A DNA stretch of 64,000 nucleotides from Rhynchonema sp. JSB1_4 (lineage: Eukaryota > Nematoda > Chromadorea > Monhysterida > Xyalidae), in the NCBI GenBank assembly GCA_030248065.1, contig JASAMV010000441.1, positions 62,001 to 126,000 of the forward strand, read 5' to 3'. The notes under the pieces were generated by a model that did no database searches, was not told where the DNA came from, and worked only from the letters and a program-made list of their open reading frames with translations. Made by a program: the position numbers and the translations under genes. Shown one piece after another: positions 1-10,543 of this stretch. Every line of letters begins with the position of its first letter. Within the stretch, counting starts at the first letter, position 1.

Positions 1-50
1 CCCGGCTTCCGGACCAAGACAGGAGGCTGAGAGTTTGCATTATTTTACAG

Positions 51-1879
51 GCGAAGTTCCGAGTGAAGGCTGGAATTGGTTCACGTGGCCGTTGCCGCTT
101 CGTTACGCCACGGGAGTGGCTGCCGGCACGACGCTCTGCCATTTTGGATACAACTACTGGTGTCGTCGACCGTTCTACGCAGGTTGATTTGTGTGCGCAT
201 TTTTCTCCTTTGGGTTTTCTGTCCACAGACGTTCTGTGCGAAAGGCCGCCGCTGCCCAGCACCCACCCGTATAATAGCTGATAATAATAAATGATTTTTC
301 AACCAGAAATAGCGCTACACAAAGGCAACTTTTGGAACTGGGCTCCTCCTTTGACCAAAAGCTGGATTCAGCACCGGAGGAAGGTGGTGGTTATTCACGT
401 CTTTCCCAGAGCCCCAATCTTCCCCCTCACGAATGATCTTATGTTTTTCAGACGCAGAGTGGGCGTTTATCTGACCTATTTTTTCGAAAGTCGCGCGCTG
501 CTCCGTTCAACGCATTTCAAAAAGTTGATTTTCTGCGAAAATATAGAAAAGTTTCACCTGATATCTGCTAAAAACACGTGAAAAATCTTGGTGTTTTTTT
601 ACCAAGAAAAGAACGACTAAATTTTTTTCCAGGAAGTGTTTGGATGTCGGGTGTTTTAGTTGGCGCTCGGGTCATTTCAAAGTGTACAATAGGTGTCGGG
701 GGTAGGGTTAGAGAGATGTCGGGTGTCGGGTGTCGGGTGCCAAAAAAGTGTAGGTGTCGGGTACCCCCAGATGTCGGGTGTCGGTTTTTTGGGACCCGAC
801 ACCCGACAGCCGACACCCGACACTTACGGTTCAAAACATCAGTTTTGCTGAGAGAAGAATTTTGAGAGAAAATTTTCTTCGAACCGAATGTTTCCGATGA
901 CGCAGAATGTGACATTTTGGTGTTTATTTCGTGTGAAAATACTTGAATTCAGTAACTTGAGCCAAAAAATTGCACAAATGATGCAAATAAGCAAAAATTT
1001 GCCTGTTTTTGCTCCAAAAACAGGTGTCGGGTTTTTTTCAAAAACTAGATGTCGGGTGTCGGGTTTTTTTGCAACTGTCGGGTGTCGGGTGTCGGCTTTT
1101 TTCTGAGATGTCGGGTGTCGGGTGTCGGGTACTTCCAGATGTCGGGTGTCGGGTACCCCCCCGACCTCTAACCCTAGTCGGGGGCACTAGTGATGTGGTT
1201 GGGAGAGGGTAATACCCCCAAATGCTACGTAGCTTTCTTGCTCCCAAACCCATGCTCCCTCCCCAAACTGGCTAGGTAGCTAGCTTTCTAGACCGGTCAT
1301 CAAGTCAAAAAAGTGTTGATTTTTGTAGTGCCAAAACGACCAATTTATGGGCCAAAATGGTCAAATTCGCTCAAATTTTCTCACACGCATCTTAAGACTT
1401 ATTTTAGCCAATTTCAATTGCACCAATTCAATTTCAACCAATTTTTATGCAACCAAATTCCGCATCCTAATCATTATGATGTATTCTGAGGGGAGCCAGT
1501 AACAGTTATAACACAAAACGGAACTTACGCGTCAGGCTTGCCATACGGGCTGATGTACGCCGGCGGTATCGGTGCACTCGCATTTTTCTTCGGCAAACTG
1601 CGCGAGGACAATTTCCAAACGCGCGAAGCGATCGTTGACCACTACAAATCACTGCATCCGGAGGACTTCAAGAACTTGGATCCCGGTTTGTCCTTTTTTT
1701 GTGCTTTCATGTGTTTTTCCTCTTTTTTTATTTTTCTTGAATTTTCAAACACCATGGTTTCAGCCAATGCGCGTCCGTATCGCAACGTACTGTTGCCCTG
1801 GTATCCCATTCGCGGTAGTTATCGATCGAAGATAGAAAAGAATTACAACAAAGTCGAGCCCAAAGAGGACGGAGCCTAA
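51..1879 (+). CDS. NDUFC2: NADH dehydrogenase complex I subunit C2 (B14.5b), 5' end missing
   Basis: This encodes an accessory membrane subunit of mitochondrial respiratory complex I. Three exons can be placed: 51-182, 1536-1685 and 1764-1879, with stop TAA at 1877-1879. The phases fit at both junctions (Ala|Gly-Leu and Pro|Ala-Asn). The protein reads through an arginine pair in RRPFYAG, a hydrophobic segment (LMYAGGIGALAFFFG), then LHPEDF and WYPIR, which match the C-terminal half of NDUFC2 (HPEDF and a terminal xPIR in the human protein). The C-terminus runs about 23 residues past the PIR motif. An acceptor precedes residue 1 of the first visible exon, so the start codon and N-terminus lie upstream of the window. 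Intron 1 (183-1535) carries a TGTCGGG array. The gene runs in the same direction as the cofactor C gene, 148 bases upstream of it. Confidence 0.8.
640..1165. repeat. TGTCGGG (GTCGGGT) minisatellite in both orientations
   Basis: Runs of the seven-base unit GTCGGGT, broken by short T-rich or C-rich spacers, occupy roughly 640-830 and 1020-1165. Around 793-822 the same unit appears on the opposite strand (GACACCCGACA), so part of the block can fold on itself. The block lies wholly inside the first visible intron of NDUFC2. The unit is G-rich on one strand, and a single related TGTCGGGTGTC recurs near 16957. No coding function is likely. Confidence 0.8.
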
Positions 1880-2027
1880 ACAGAATCTTCAGAATTCGAC
1901 CATCTAATATTTTAGCTGTTTAATCACTTGGGTTTTATTGTAGATTCATTGAATTCTGTTGCTTTTTTAGCGATATTGTTGAGCTATATTCAGTTTCTAT
2001 AAGCAAGCAAGCCTGTAATTTTGTAAA

Positions 2028-5000
2028 ATGGACGAGAGAAAGGCGAAAATACTGGCCCGACTGGAGAAACGGCACGGCGACAGAGAAGTGGTGAAAAAAG
2101 ACGCCGGACTCGCAGGCCGGGACGCGACGGCAGTGTTGTTTGAGGTATTATTTTATTTTTTGTTTTTGTTTGTCATTGATTTAGATGATAGGGCAAGGTT
2201 TTTTCAAGAATTATTTTGCATACCGTGCTATTGTACCTAATGATGAATATGTCTTGCCTCTACTTTGTTCTCATAACCTGCTACAGGCTGTTGCAAAATT
2301 AGAGTCGCTTCACATAATATTCTGGCTGCCTGTCTAAGTGAGACCGCCGATTATTTTATGCCCTAGAAATTATGCTGCTTCAAAAATGTTTCACCGATAA
2401 CATGAAATCAACAGAAGGAATGCACAAAACCGATTTCGTAAACGAACAATATGGTCCCAGAGAGCAAAATCAGTTGTTTTCACCATCGCACGCTGTATTT
2501 CTACTGAAAAATTACGGACCTCTGCTGCTGGCCAGTCCGAATGTTGGTCTCTAGCAGCAGTGAGTGACATGAGACGTTTGTTGAACTGAACTCGGCCGGA
2601 ACCTTTGAGCAAATCTTGAAATGTCGTACATTCACAGAATATCCTTGCGATTCGATTACTTTAATTTTTGTCCCCGTATTCACAGGAGCAATTCGCGGTC
2701 GCCGTGAATGAGGTCGAACAAATGTTTATTGAGCTCGATAATTCCAACCAGCCAAACATTGTTGTCGAGCGAATCGGTGACAAATGTGTGGATTTGGAGC
2801 GAATGCTGACGGCGTACATACACAGTCTGCCGTTGTACGACGCTCGAAAGGCACAGGACACCATTCAGGTGAGTCTGTTTGGAGTGTCCCGATTAGCGAA
2901 TGTTTTGATGTGAAGCTGTGTGCCAGCTGGAACTTTGACCAGCGTAAGATTGTTCTTTGCAAGTCTGGCGACATTGGATGAAAGTTGCGAAACGGTGTAA
3001 ACGTCAATTGGGTCACGTCAAAATTGCCAAAAGAAAACGCCGAACTTTAAAATGCCGAAAATTAAAACCAACTAAGGTTATGAAATTTCGGTTTTGTTTG
3101 GCATTTTTGTTTCGGCGTTTTTTTCGGCATGTTTAATGGCCACCCGTCAATTTGGTGAAAACTCAATCGAAACCTCGGTCGGTGCAGACATAAAAACATT
3201 GCCTGCTGTTAATGTGGCAAGTTTCATGTTCGCACCGAGCTTTCACCGACCTTTACGCTCAACCGACGTTTACACCGTTTCGGAAATGCCACCCATTACA
3301 CGCTGGAATATTTTCATGTCAAGCATTCGCGATGTCGGCGGGCTCGGTCCGGCGCGGTGCTTTCAGCAGGTCGTCTGCTTTGGTGAAAATGTTCAAAATT
3401 TTCCAGAAACTACGCGAGCGACACGTGGAGAAAAAGCAACAGCAGAAACCGCGCAGTGCGTTCTCATTTAATGCGGCCAGGAAAGAAAATGGACACTCCA
3501 AGGCAGATGCAAACACTGCGGCTGGAGATGCCAAGGTACGCTCTAAGGGCCTAACTATAAAACTTCGTTCTCTCGGAGAACAAAGAACAAATTCTCGCGC
3601 GCTGATTGGCTGGCCTTAAGATGCAGGCATCGACTTGTATCTGTTTTTTTTGAGTAAATATAGGTGCCTCGGCATCTAAAAATTGAGATGGGGCACCTAG
3701 ATTTTTGAGTTTAGGTGATAAAATTTATGCCTTTGGAGGTTTTTGGCCCCTATTTATGTGCCAGAAGGTTCTCTTGGCACCCAAAAAAGGAGATTTAGGT
3801 GCCATGGCACCTGTGTCTGATTTGAAAACCCCTGACTTAGATTTCAGTCTAATAACCTCTAAAATGAGTGTACGTCTTAAACTGGTTGTAATCTACCGCT
3901 AACCTCCTATCGCCAATCTCCACTCCCGTGTTGCGAAGGTGACTGACTTCTATTGAGGAGCACTCGAGTCCTGAACAGAAGTCGAGTGTTTTCAAGCTCA
4001 CCATTATCTTTTCAGACTGCACTACCGAAAAAAATGTTCGACTTCCTATCCTCCTCCACCAATGACGGCGCGACAGCGGGGTATTCGGACAAAACTAACG
4101 AAACCATTCGAATTACGGATGCTGTGAACCGGGATGTGCAACTGCAACGGCTTACCAATTGCACGGTCTACCTACAGTGCGCAGCCGATACGGTATTTGG
4201 GACAGGGTTTCTTATTGGTTGAGTTGGTTTTAGGATGTAGTCGGCGGAACTGGACCACCATGAGTTTTTTTATTTATTCTGCGTTTGCTAGAATGGGTTG
4301 ACTAGGAAGCGGGTTTGACACCAAGTAACGGAAAGAAAATGCTTGGCTCTACCGCAGCTGCTCCTGGTTGACAACAGGCTTTATTCAAGCAACAGAAGTA
4401 GATCTGTCCGAACACCACGTTTGACACCCGGCCCGAGTCGAATTTTTGGCCTGTGCTCGTTCGAATTAGGGGTGGAATTTTCGAAACCGTGCAAACAAGA
4501 GTTGGGTCGAAAGCTCGGTGTAAGAAAGTTCGGTGTAAACTTTAAACATTCCATGTTAACAACATGCAGTGCAGTGTTTCATGTTTACAACGAACTTACA
4601 CCGCCTGTGCTTTCGACCGAGCTTTATTTACACCCAACTCTTGTTTACAACGTTTAGAAAATTATACCCTTAGCCAGTTCATGTGCTCTTCACTCTAAAT
4701 CGAGACCTACCGACTGCCTAATTTTACTTACCCCTGAATGACAGTCCTTTTCATTCACAGGTGCACCTGAGCGACATCCAGTCTTGCACTGTGCTGGCCC
4801 GTCCCGTCCATACAACCGTATTCATTGAGAACGCAAAGGACTGTACGTTCGTGCTCGCGTGTCAACAACTGCGTACGCACGCGTCAACCGACTGCAACTT
4901 TTATGTGCACGTCACCGGCGCGGGCATTATTGAGGACTGCAATAAGATAAAAGTCGCACCGTACCCAACTGAATCGACAATGAACTATTTCAAAGATGCT

Positions 5001-5129
5001 GACTTGGATCCGGCAAAGAATAATTGTCAGCACATTCAGGACTTCAACTGGCTGGCTGCCGCCACCCCGTCACCTAACTGGACTATTATGCCTGAACAAG
5101 AAAGGCGAACGACTTTACATGTTGAGTGA
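2028..5129 (+). CDS. TBCC: Tubulin-folding cofactor C, five exons, complete
   Basis: The product should be the beta-tubulin GTPase-activating folding cofactor that acts with cofactors D and E to release assembled alpha/beta-tubulin. Exons: 2028-2144, 2686-2868, 3407-3535, 4016-4192 and 4761-5129; all introns are phase 0, GT-AG, giving 324 residues (human protein about 346). The N-terminal half is helical and charged (EKRHGDREVVKK, then a helix with RKAQDTIQKLRERHVEKK). The C-terminal C-CAP/cofactor C beta-helix domain starts near residue 165 (QLQRLTNCTVYL) and includes the family signature around the catalytic arginine in TVLARPVHTTVFIENAKDC, then CQQLRTHASTDCNFYV. The start is the first Met after a likely 3' splice site (TATTCAG) in the short gap behind NDUFC2. 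Introns 2 and 4 each contain a GGTGTAAA palindrome. Confidence 0.9.
2973..3297. repeat. GGTGTAAA palindromic element, copy A (TBCC intron 2)
   Basis: The left arm includes GCGAAACGGTGTAAACGTCA and the right arm GACGTTTACACCGTTTCGG near 3266-3283, followed by CACCCATT. The centre carries AATGTGGCAAGTTTCATG. The same arms and centre recur at 4468-4670 and 33204-33434, so this is a dispersed fold-back (MITE-like) family. No transposase is present. Confidence 0.7.
3563..3615. repeat. Single arm of the CTCTCGGAGAAC palindrome family
   Basis: The segment reads TTCTCTCGGAGAACAAAGAACA and then a stretch with GCGCGCTGATTGG. The same words form both arms of the 55774-55902 palindrome, so this is a solo or truncated copy. 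It sits in TBCC intron 3. Confidence 0.5.
4468..4670. repeat. GGTGTAAA palindromic element, copy B (TBCC intron 4)
   Basis: Arms GGAATTTTCGAAACCG and CGTTTAGAAAATT flank repeated AAGCTCGGTGTAA / TTACACCG words, with a centre containing AAACATTCCATGTTAACAAC. It is the same family as the copies at 2973-3297 and 33204-33434 but more diverged. Confidence 0.7.
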
Positions 5130-5434
5130 ATGAAATCTGGGGTGTCATGTAACGTCTGCTCGTGTGTATTTGGTCAACTGTATGCAAACCTTAAGATAGT
5201 CGTTATGTTTCTCACGCTGCTGAGTCTATCATTGTTAGGATGTTACATATTTTTATTTGCTGTACGTACGATCGATCTAGTCTAGGTCATCAAACCACAA
5301 TTTGTGTAATAGTAATCACCAATGGCAAAGTGTACAAAACCATCCAGTCCGGAAAAGAAGCACCATTTTTAGAACAAGGAATGTCTAACAATATTGAATG
5401 GCTACAAATTTGAAGTTTCTAAGATCAGTCGAAA
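5130..5434. other. Intergenic gap between convergent TBCC and GST genes
   Basis: This roughly 300-base stretch between two convergent stops holds no open frame of note and should contain both 3' untranslated regions. I see no repeat family in it. Confidence 0.5.
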
Positions 5435-6719
5435 TCACAGTTTTCCAGCCACAACTCTGTCTTTGACCTGTTTGGGTATTTTGTGTGCCTCGTCATACAA
5501 CGGGTTCATACGTGCGCGCACTCTGTCCATATATGAGCGCAATTTGGGCCGATCTTTTGTCACCTCGAATCTGAAACATGTTTACGATTGGTGTGAGATT
5601 GAGATCCAATTGGAATAGGTATGCCAAACTTGGTTGATACTGTCCGGATTTGTGTGTGTCACGTAGATTTTGGTATACTACTGATCACCGATTTCTTGCT
5701 GCTGGTGTCGCCCAGCGTAAAAATCTGTTCAAACACAGTTGAGAAACTTGTTTTACACTGGTCAAAATGGTATTGTATTATTAGCAATGCTCGAGTCCTT
5801 GGTAAAAAAAGTCGCGTAACCCAGACCGAACTGCATCAATCACAAAGTTTGGTAACTGAACAAACAACGCACCCGGCTGCGATCGGCTGTTCAATCTCAC
5901 AAGCGGCCATCAAATCAGCGAACGTGATTTCATTGAATCCGTTCACAAACTGCGAATCGGCCAGGAAAATCTGTTCGATTTGGTCCAGACACTTCTCCAG
6001 TCCGCCTTGGAAGATTGGGTTCGGCTCTTTCTGGCCTTGCATTACCTGAAATTGTGACTTGCTGGTGGCATCAAACTTGGAGTTCGGATCGACACTCTTT
6101 GTTAGCCGCACTGGTCTAAATTTGTGACAGCGGTATGGTAAATTTCTAAATCTGATAAACGTCACGTTATCAAAATTCGATATCACACCAAATGTTTGGA
6201 TTTGACGTAACATCGAAGTAATTATCTATCATACCCGTTTCTGAAACATCATAGAGCCGAAGAACCGCAGATTGAGATGTTGCCACGCCATATACTCATC
6301 AACCCTCGCACGTTTGCGGACATCCGCCGGGTACCAGTGGTCCTTGACGGGGAATTGGGTGCACAGATAGCGCATGATCGCAATGCTGCAATTTTTAACC
6401 ATAATTGAAAGAAGATAAAGAGAAAACTAATAATAAAAACAAACGTTTCGGTCAATTTGAAGCCGTCGTGATCGATAGCCGGCACGCGTTGGAATGGATT
6501 GATTTCTTTGTATTTGTCTTCGAGATGTTCGCCTGAGAATTGGATTTTCACTAAATTTGTCCGTAAAAAACAAGAAATATCCCTTTGAGCGAAAAAAAAC
6601 AACTTGCCTTTCCTCAGCGCCACTTCACACGGCACAAACGGAATGTTGTTGGATTTGAGAAACATGTACAGCGCACGGCACGGCTGCGACATCAGATCGT
6701 AATAGACTTTCAACGTCAT
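5435..6719 (-). CDS. Theta-class glutathione S-transferase, five exons
   Basis: A cytosolic enzyme that conjugates glutathione to electrophiles. Exons in gene order: 6608-6719, 6445-6532, 6235-6385, about 5873-6115, and 5435-5570. The thioredoxin-fold half shows VYYDLMSQPCRALYMF with the catalytic-site Ser of theta enzymes, then NPFQRVPAIDHDGFKLTET with the cis-Pro and the Glu/Thr glutathione contact. The helical C-terminal domain includes AIMRYLCTQFP, WQHLNLR, ITFADLMAACEIEQP and a final DRPKLRSYMDRVRARMNPLYDEAHK. Intron 1 appears to use a GC donor (AAAG|GCAAGT). The junction between exons 3 and 4 does not close: exon 3 ends in phase 0, while the obvious acceptor for exon 4 (AATTTAG|A) needs phase 2. 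A small exon, an unusual splice site or a sequence error lies there. The other junctions are in phase. Confidence 0.85.
5713..5770. repeat. GACCAGCGTAAA hairpin family member (GST intron 4)
   Basis: CCAGCGTAAAAATCTG and TTTTACACTGGTCAAAATGG form an imperfect hairpin of about 58 bases. Related hairpins occur at 41748-41805, 47592-47650 and 51190-51255. Confidence 0.55.
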
Positions 6720-7176
6720 TTTGCTGGCTAAAATCGACTTTTCAGCAATAGTCGAAGCTGCAAAACTTGTCTCACACACGACTGATTTTGAAGAATGAAA
6801 AACACTGACCTGCAGGCATCTTGGCACACTCTAATTTATCAGTTGGTTTTTCGTGCACGCGGTTTTCTGGTGATAACGTTGAGTGCAGTGCAGTGCAATG
6901 CAACACAGGGCAGAAAGGGCAAAAAACAACGCAGCGAGCAAGCAACGAGACGATAAACTAATGGAAAATGTTTCAGGTTGTCGATTGCCTGGCTGGGGCA
7001 TCTTTTCACAAGACTGTCTTTTAACCACACCACATGCACGCGTTCCGGTACGTCATGCATAAAACTTGTTCTTGGTGCATGCCTGACGTCAATCCCAACA
7101 AATTCTGATGATGCGATGCAGTTTCAAAAACATGATAAATCAGCGACATTAAGACATTCAGAATTTTTATTTATTA
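6720..7176. other. Gap upstream of the GST gene
   Basis: This region lies 5' of the GST start and should include its promoter and untranslated leader. I see no recognisable exon; open frames here lack splice context or family similarity. Confidence 0.4.
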
Positions 7177-8418
7177 TATAGTCTGTTGATTATATTTCGA
7201 CATACTGTATAAACCCCACCCACCGTTGGCGCCCCCCTTTCCGTCATAAAAGAACATTGTCGGTGATGCTGGCCGGAAGCAGTTTGGTTGATGCGCTGGG
7301 TAATAGTATTAAGCAGCTGGTACACGTTCTTTGAGGGCCCCAACGCGATTGGGTTAGCGGCTTAATTAATCTCGCTATCCCTAAAAGCGTTGAAGCGTCA
7401 CAGAAGAACATTTTCGATGACGCTGGACGGAATAATTGGTTGACACGCTGGGTGATCATTGTGTGCACTATGGTATTATACTCATCTGCACGCCAGGCCT
7501 GTTCCAATCTTGCAGCCCGGAAGGCACAACCAAGAAGGGTTGCACACTGGTCATGCATCGGAGTAACCCCATTCTTGCAGCCCGGAAGGCACAATCAAGA
7601 CTGAGAAAGTGCTGAATGATGCTGGATGGAATAATTGATTGATGCGCTGGGTGATCATTGTGTGCACATGCACATACACCTCTGCGCGCCAGGCCAGTCC
7701 CAACCTTGCAGCCCGGAAGGCACAACCAAGAAGGGTTGCACTGGTCATGCATCGGAGTAACCTCAATCTTGCAGCCCGGAAGGCACAATCAAGACTGAGA
7801 AAGTGCTGAACGATGTTTGTGCTCAGCAAACCCACTCGTTTATGTAGCATACAGACCCAATACTGATTGGCTGTTGGTTCAGCCCACAATCCCGTCCCCT
7901 GTGGCGCAAAGCAGTCTCATGGTGTCAAACAGCAGGCGTAATCCGGCTCAACCTGGGCACGTCTGTGGAACAGATACAGCACTTTGGCGTCCAATTTTGA
8001 ACACAACGAGGCGGGTGACCGTGAATACAGGTACCGATCGTGTGGCGTGGGGTTGGCAGACTGCATACACGCAAACCTGTCAGTTCGCTCAAAAATGTTG
8101 CCTGCATCACCGACAATGTTCTTTTATGACGTTTCGGCGAATTCGGTTATGGCGAGATCAGCTGAAACCATCAGCTATAGTCTGGCCATTCTAAGTGAAT
8201 GTTTCATCCATTGCCAATTCAGGCAAAGACCGATTGAACATTGGCTTGCTGCGTGGCGCAAAAACACGTGGCCTCTCATCGCACAGCAAAGTTCAATGGC
8301 CCTGCGCCTGAATTGGCAATGCCTGAAACATTCATTTAGAATGGCGTCGAACCAGCCCGCTCCAAATATCGCTGAATGGGGTTTATACAGTATGTCGAAA
8401 TATAATCAACAGACTATA
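7177..8418. mobile_element. 1.24-kb non-autonomous TIR element with 41-bp perfect ends
   Basis: The first 41 bases (7177-7217) are an exact reverse complement of 8378-8418, starting TATAGTCTGTTGATTATATT. A second inverted pair lies further in: ATAAAAGAACATTGTCGGTG near 7246 against CACCGACAATGTTCTTTTAT near 8107. A third lies at 8193-8226 against 8306-8342 (TTGCCAATTCAGGC / GCCTGAATTGGCAA). The interior has a twofold tandem repeat (7417-7813). No transposase-like frame is present. TA at both ends suggests the Tc1/mariner target habit; this class is inferred. Confidence 0.85.
7417..7813. repeat. Tandem duplication, about 197-bp unit, inside the TIR element
   Basis: Two near-identical units follow each other. 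Each contains CTTGCAGCCCGGAAGGCACA twice, TGGTCATGCATCGGAGTAAC, and then ACTGAGAAAGTGCTGAA. The second unit begins about 197 bases after the first. Predicted frames across this block repeat the same peptide and are not genes. Confidence 0.75.
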
Positions 8419-9038
8419 CTTTGGTCTTGATAGGCGGCGCTTCGCTAAGACTCTACAAAACTTCAAATAATAAGGTCATCGCAATCATTGTATTATACGT
8501 GGCACTGCTTGCACGTCATTCATTGCAAAAAGCGGCCAACTGTAGGATGGTTCACACATGTCGCTGACACCACAATTTAGTTCGTTCAATTGGGAAATGT
8601 GGGGATCACGTGTGTTATGTACGTCAACCACCCTGCAATAAGCCTGAAACACAGTGCGGCAACCTCGCAAAGTACAGTTTGGTCGCACAAGGAAGGCATT
8701 AGCAGAAATGGATAAGCTCAAATGATCACAAGGTAGTTGGTCAATAAAACGATTAACGTAAACATCGGACAAAGTGACAAACATAAAAACTTGTGATATG
8801 ACGAAGTCTTTCCAAAAATGCGCACAACCCTATAAACAACAAAAGTCATGGAATTTCGCAACAACTCTGTCTGCATGCGGCTACACTGTATCAATACCGA
8901 TAAACGGTTTTCATTGAGTAGAAATCGGCAAGCCGAAGAAACATCAAAATTGTTATACAGTGGAGTATTTTGAGATGCTTATTTGTCACACTGAGTATCA
9001 TCATAACATTTTTGCCAACATAAATCACCAGGGGTGCG
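8419..9038. other. Gap downstream of the PHP-3-like gene
   Basis: This covers the likely 3' untranslated region of the Hox gene ending at 9039. It holds one copy of the GTGGTTGAC dispersed word on the minus strand (about 8617-8640). A 99-residue minus-strand frame at 8485-8784 shows no family resemblance. Confidence 0.4.
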
Positions 9039-10517
9039 TCAATGCTTCCTTTGATAGCCGGGGTGGTACTTGCTCGGGTCTTCATAGCCCATGGATCTGG
9101 GTGTTTGTGGGAACAGCCCCGTCGGATCCGGGGGCTTCCCACCCCCGAACGCACCCATCATCCCGCCGTAAGCCGCCGAGGTTGAGGGATCACCATATTG
9201 ATGCAGCGGCGGGTAGACTCCGCTGAGTTCGTGACTGGGCTTGCTTCCGACAGAGGCTGACGCTTGGAAACTGGATGGCTTGCCGCTTACGCCTGAAGAA
9301 TGATATGTATGTATATGATCCTTTATAATGAAATGCTTAAAATAATGTGATCACACAACCACAGAAATGAACGATGTGCACATGAAACACATTAGTAACG
9401 CGAATATATTGCAATCGAAACTGCCGGATCCTGTCACATGAACAGGGGATGGAGACTGTTGCATTTCTCAATTGAATTTACCGCAGTGCTGTATGTGTAT
9501 CTAATTTTGGAAGAACAGGCCCTTTATGGATCACAAAGCATGATCACTCGCTACATTGTAGGCTTTACCGAACCTGATCCCAAACCTCAGTGAAACATCA
9601 CCTGGTTGCTCAAATGATCGACTCGGTCCGGGCGCTTGCTCCTGTTGTTGTTGTTGTTGTTCGTATTGTTGTCTTTCCGCCATCGCCTGTTCTCCCTGTT
9701 TCATTTGCATTTGATGCACCTGCATCAACGCTTCTGGCACACCTGTGCAGTAATGTAGTTGAGTTGAAAGTGTGTCAAAACAGACGTGGTTATTTTAAAA
9801 GTGTGATAAAAGAATTCTTTTTCAGAAAGGATAAAAAGTCAGGTGTGGAAATTTTCGGTCTGTTTTCGAGCTACATGGTCTCATATCTGGACCATCAGAC
9901 TGGACTTGCATTTTTACAAGGCTATTTTCTATTCCACGAACAAAACAGTTGTTTCTGGTGGCCCCTGATTTTTGAAAAAAACCGCTGTTATCGCCCCCAA
10001 AATGTATACAGCTACGGACGTATTGTAAAGTGGTTGACGCAAATCGTTTCACAAGTGGGCTGACACCCATTCTTCACATTATTCTCGGGCTCGCCATAAA
10101 AATACATACAGTACGATATAATTTTCCAGTGTGCGCGCCAACAATCACGAAATCATGTACACAAATCCATATGATCTTGCTCAACCATATGCGTCAACCA
10201 CATCCCAATCAGCCGAACACACGTACGCGAACTAGCCGGCATCGGCACACACTGCACGCGACTCTGCTGTCCCCCGCCGCCACTGGTCGACGCGCTGCTA
10301 TCGGCCTCCGCAAATGGTTGCTCCTTCTTATCCTTCATCCGTCGATTCTGGAACCAGATCTTCACCTGCCGCTCACTCAGGCCCGTGTCCGACGCCAGGC
10401 GTTGTCGGTCGGTTCGTTGCAGAAAGCGCGATTTGTCCTTGTAGAACGACTCCATGATGCCCAGCTGGTGTCGGTCGTAGATCTGACGTTTGTGCGTCTT
10501 GCCACGCTTGGCGTACG
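9039..10517 (-). CDS. Posterior Hox gene, PHP-3/NOB-1-like; homeodomain and two 3' exons
   Basis: A homeodomain transcription factor. Exons in gene order: 10227-10517 (homeodomain), 9602-9742 and 9039-9292, with stop TGA at 9039-9041; both junctions are in phase 1. The homeodomain begins near KRGKTHKRQIYDRHQ and ends with helix 3 [16 protein letters not shown], the posterior-class pattern. Aligned on Trp48 it is about one residue longer than usual between helices 1 and 2. The second exon is Gln-rich (MQVHQMQMKQ then a Q run). The third is Gly/Pro/Ser-rich and ends HPGYQRKH. No start codon or upstream exon belonging only to this gene was found. The homeodomain exon opens at an acceptor (ATTTTTAG) that expects one base from a previous exon, as the other homeodomain exons in this cluster also can. 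A TIR element begins 26 bases upstream. Confidence 0.8.
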
Positions 10518-10543
10518 CTAAAAATAATGTGTGGAAGTGCGTA

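Noticed and set aside
7244..7889. Three overlapping minus-strand frames with repeating CAFRAAR peptides
   Set aside because: They are translations of the tandem repeat inside the 7177-8418 element.
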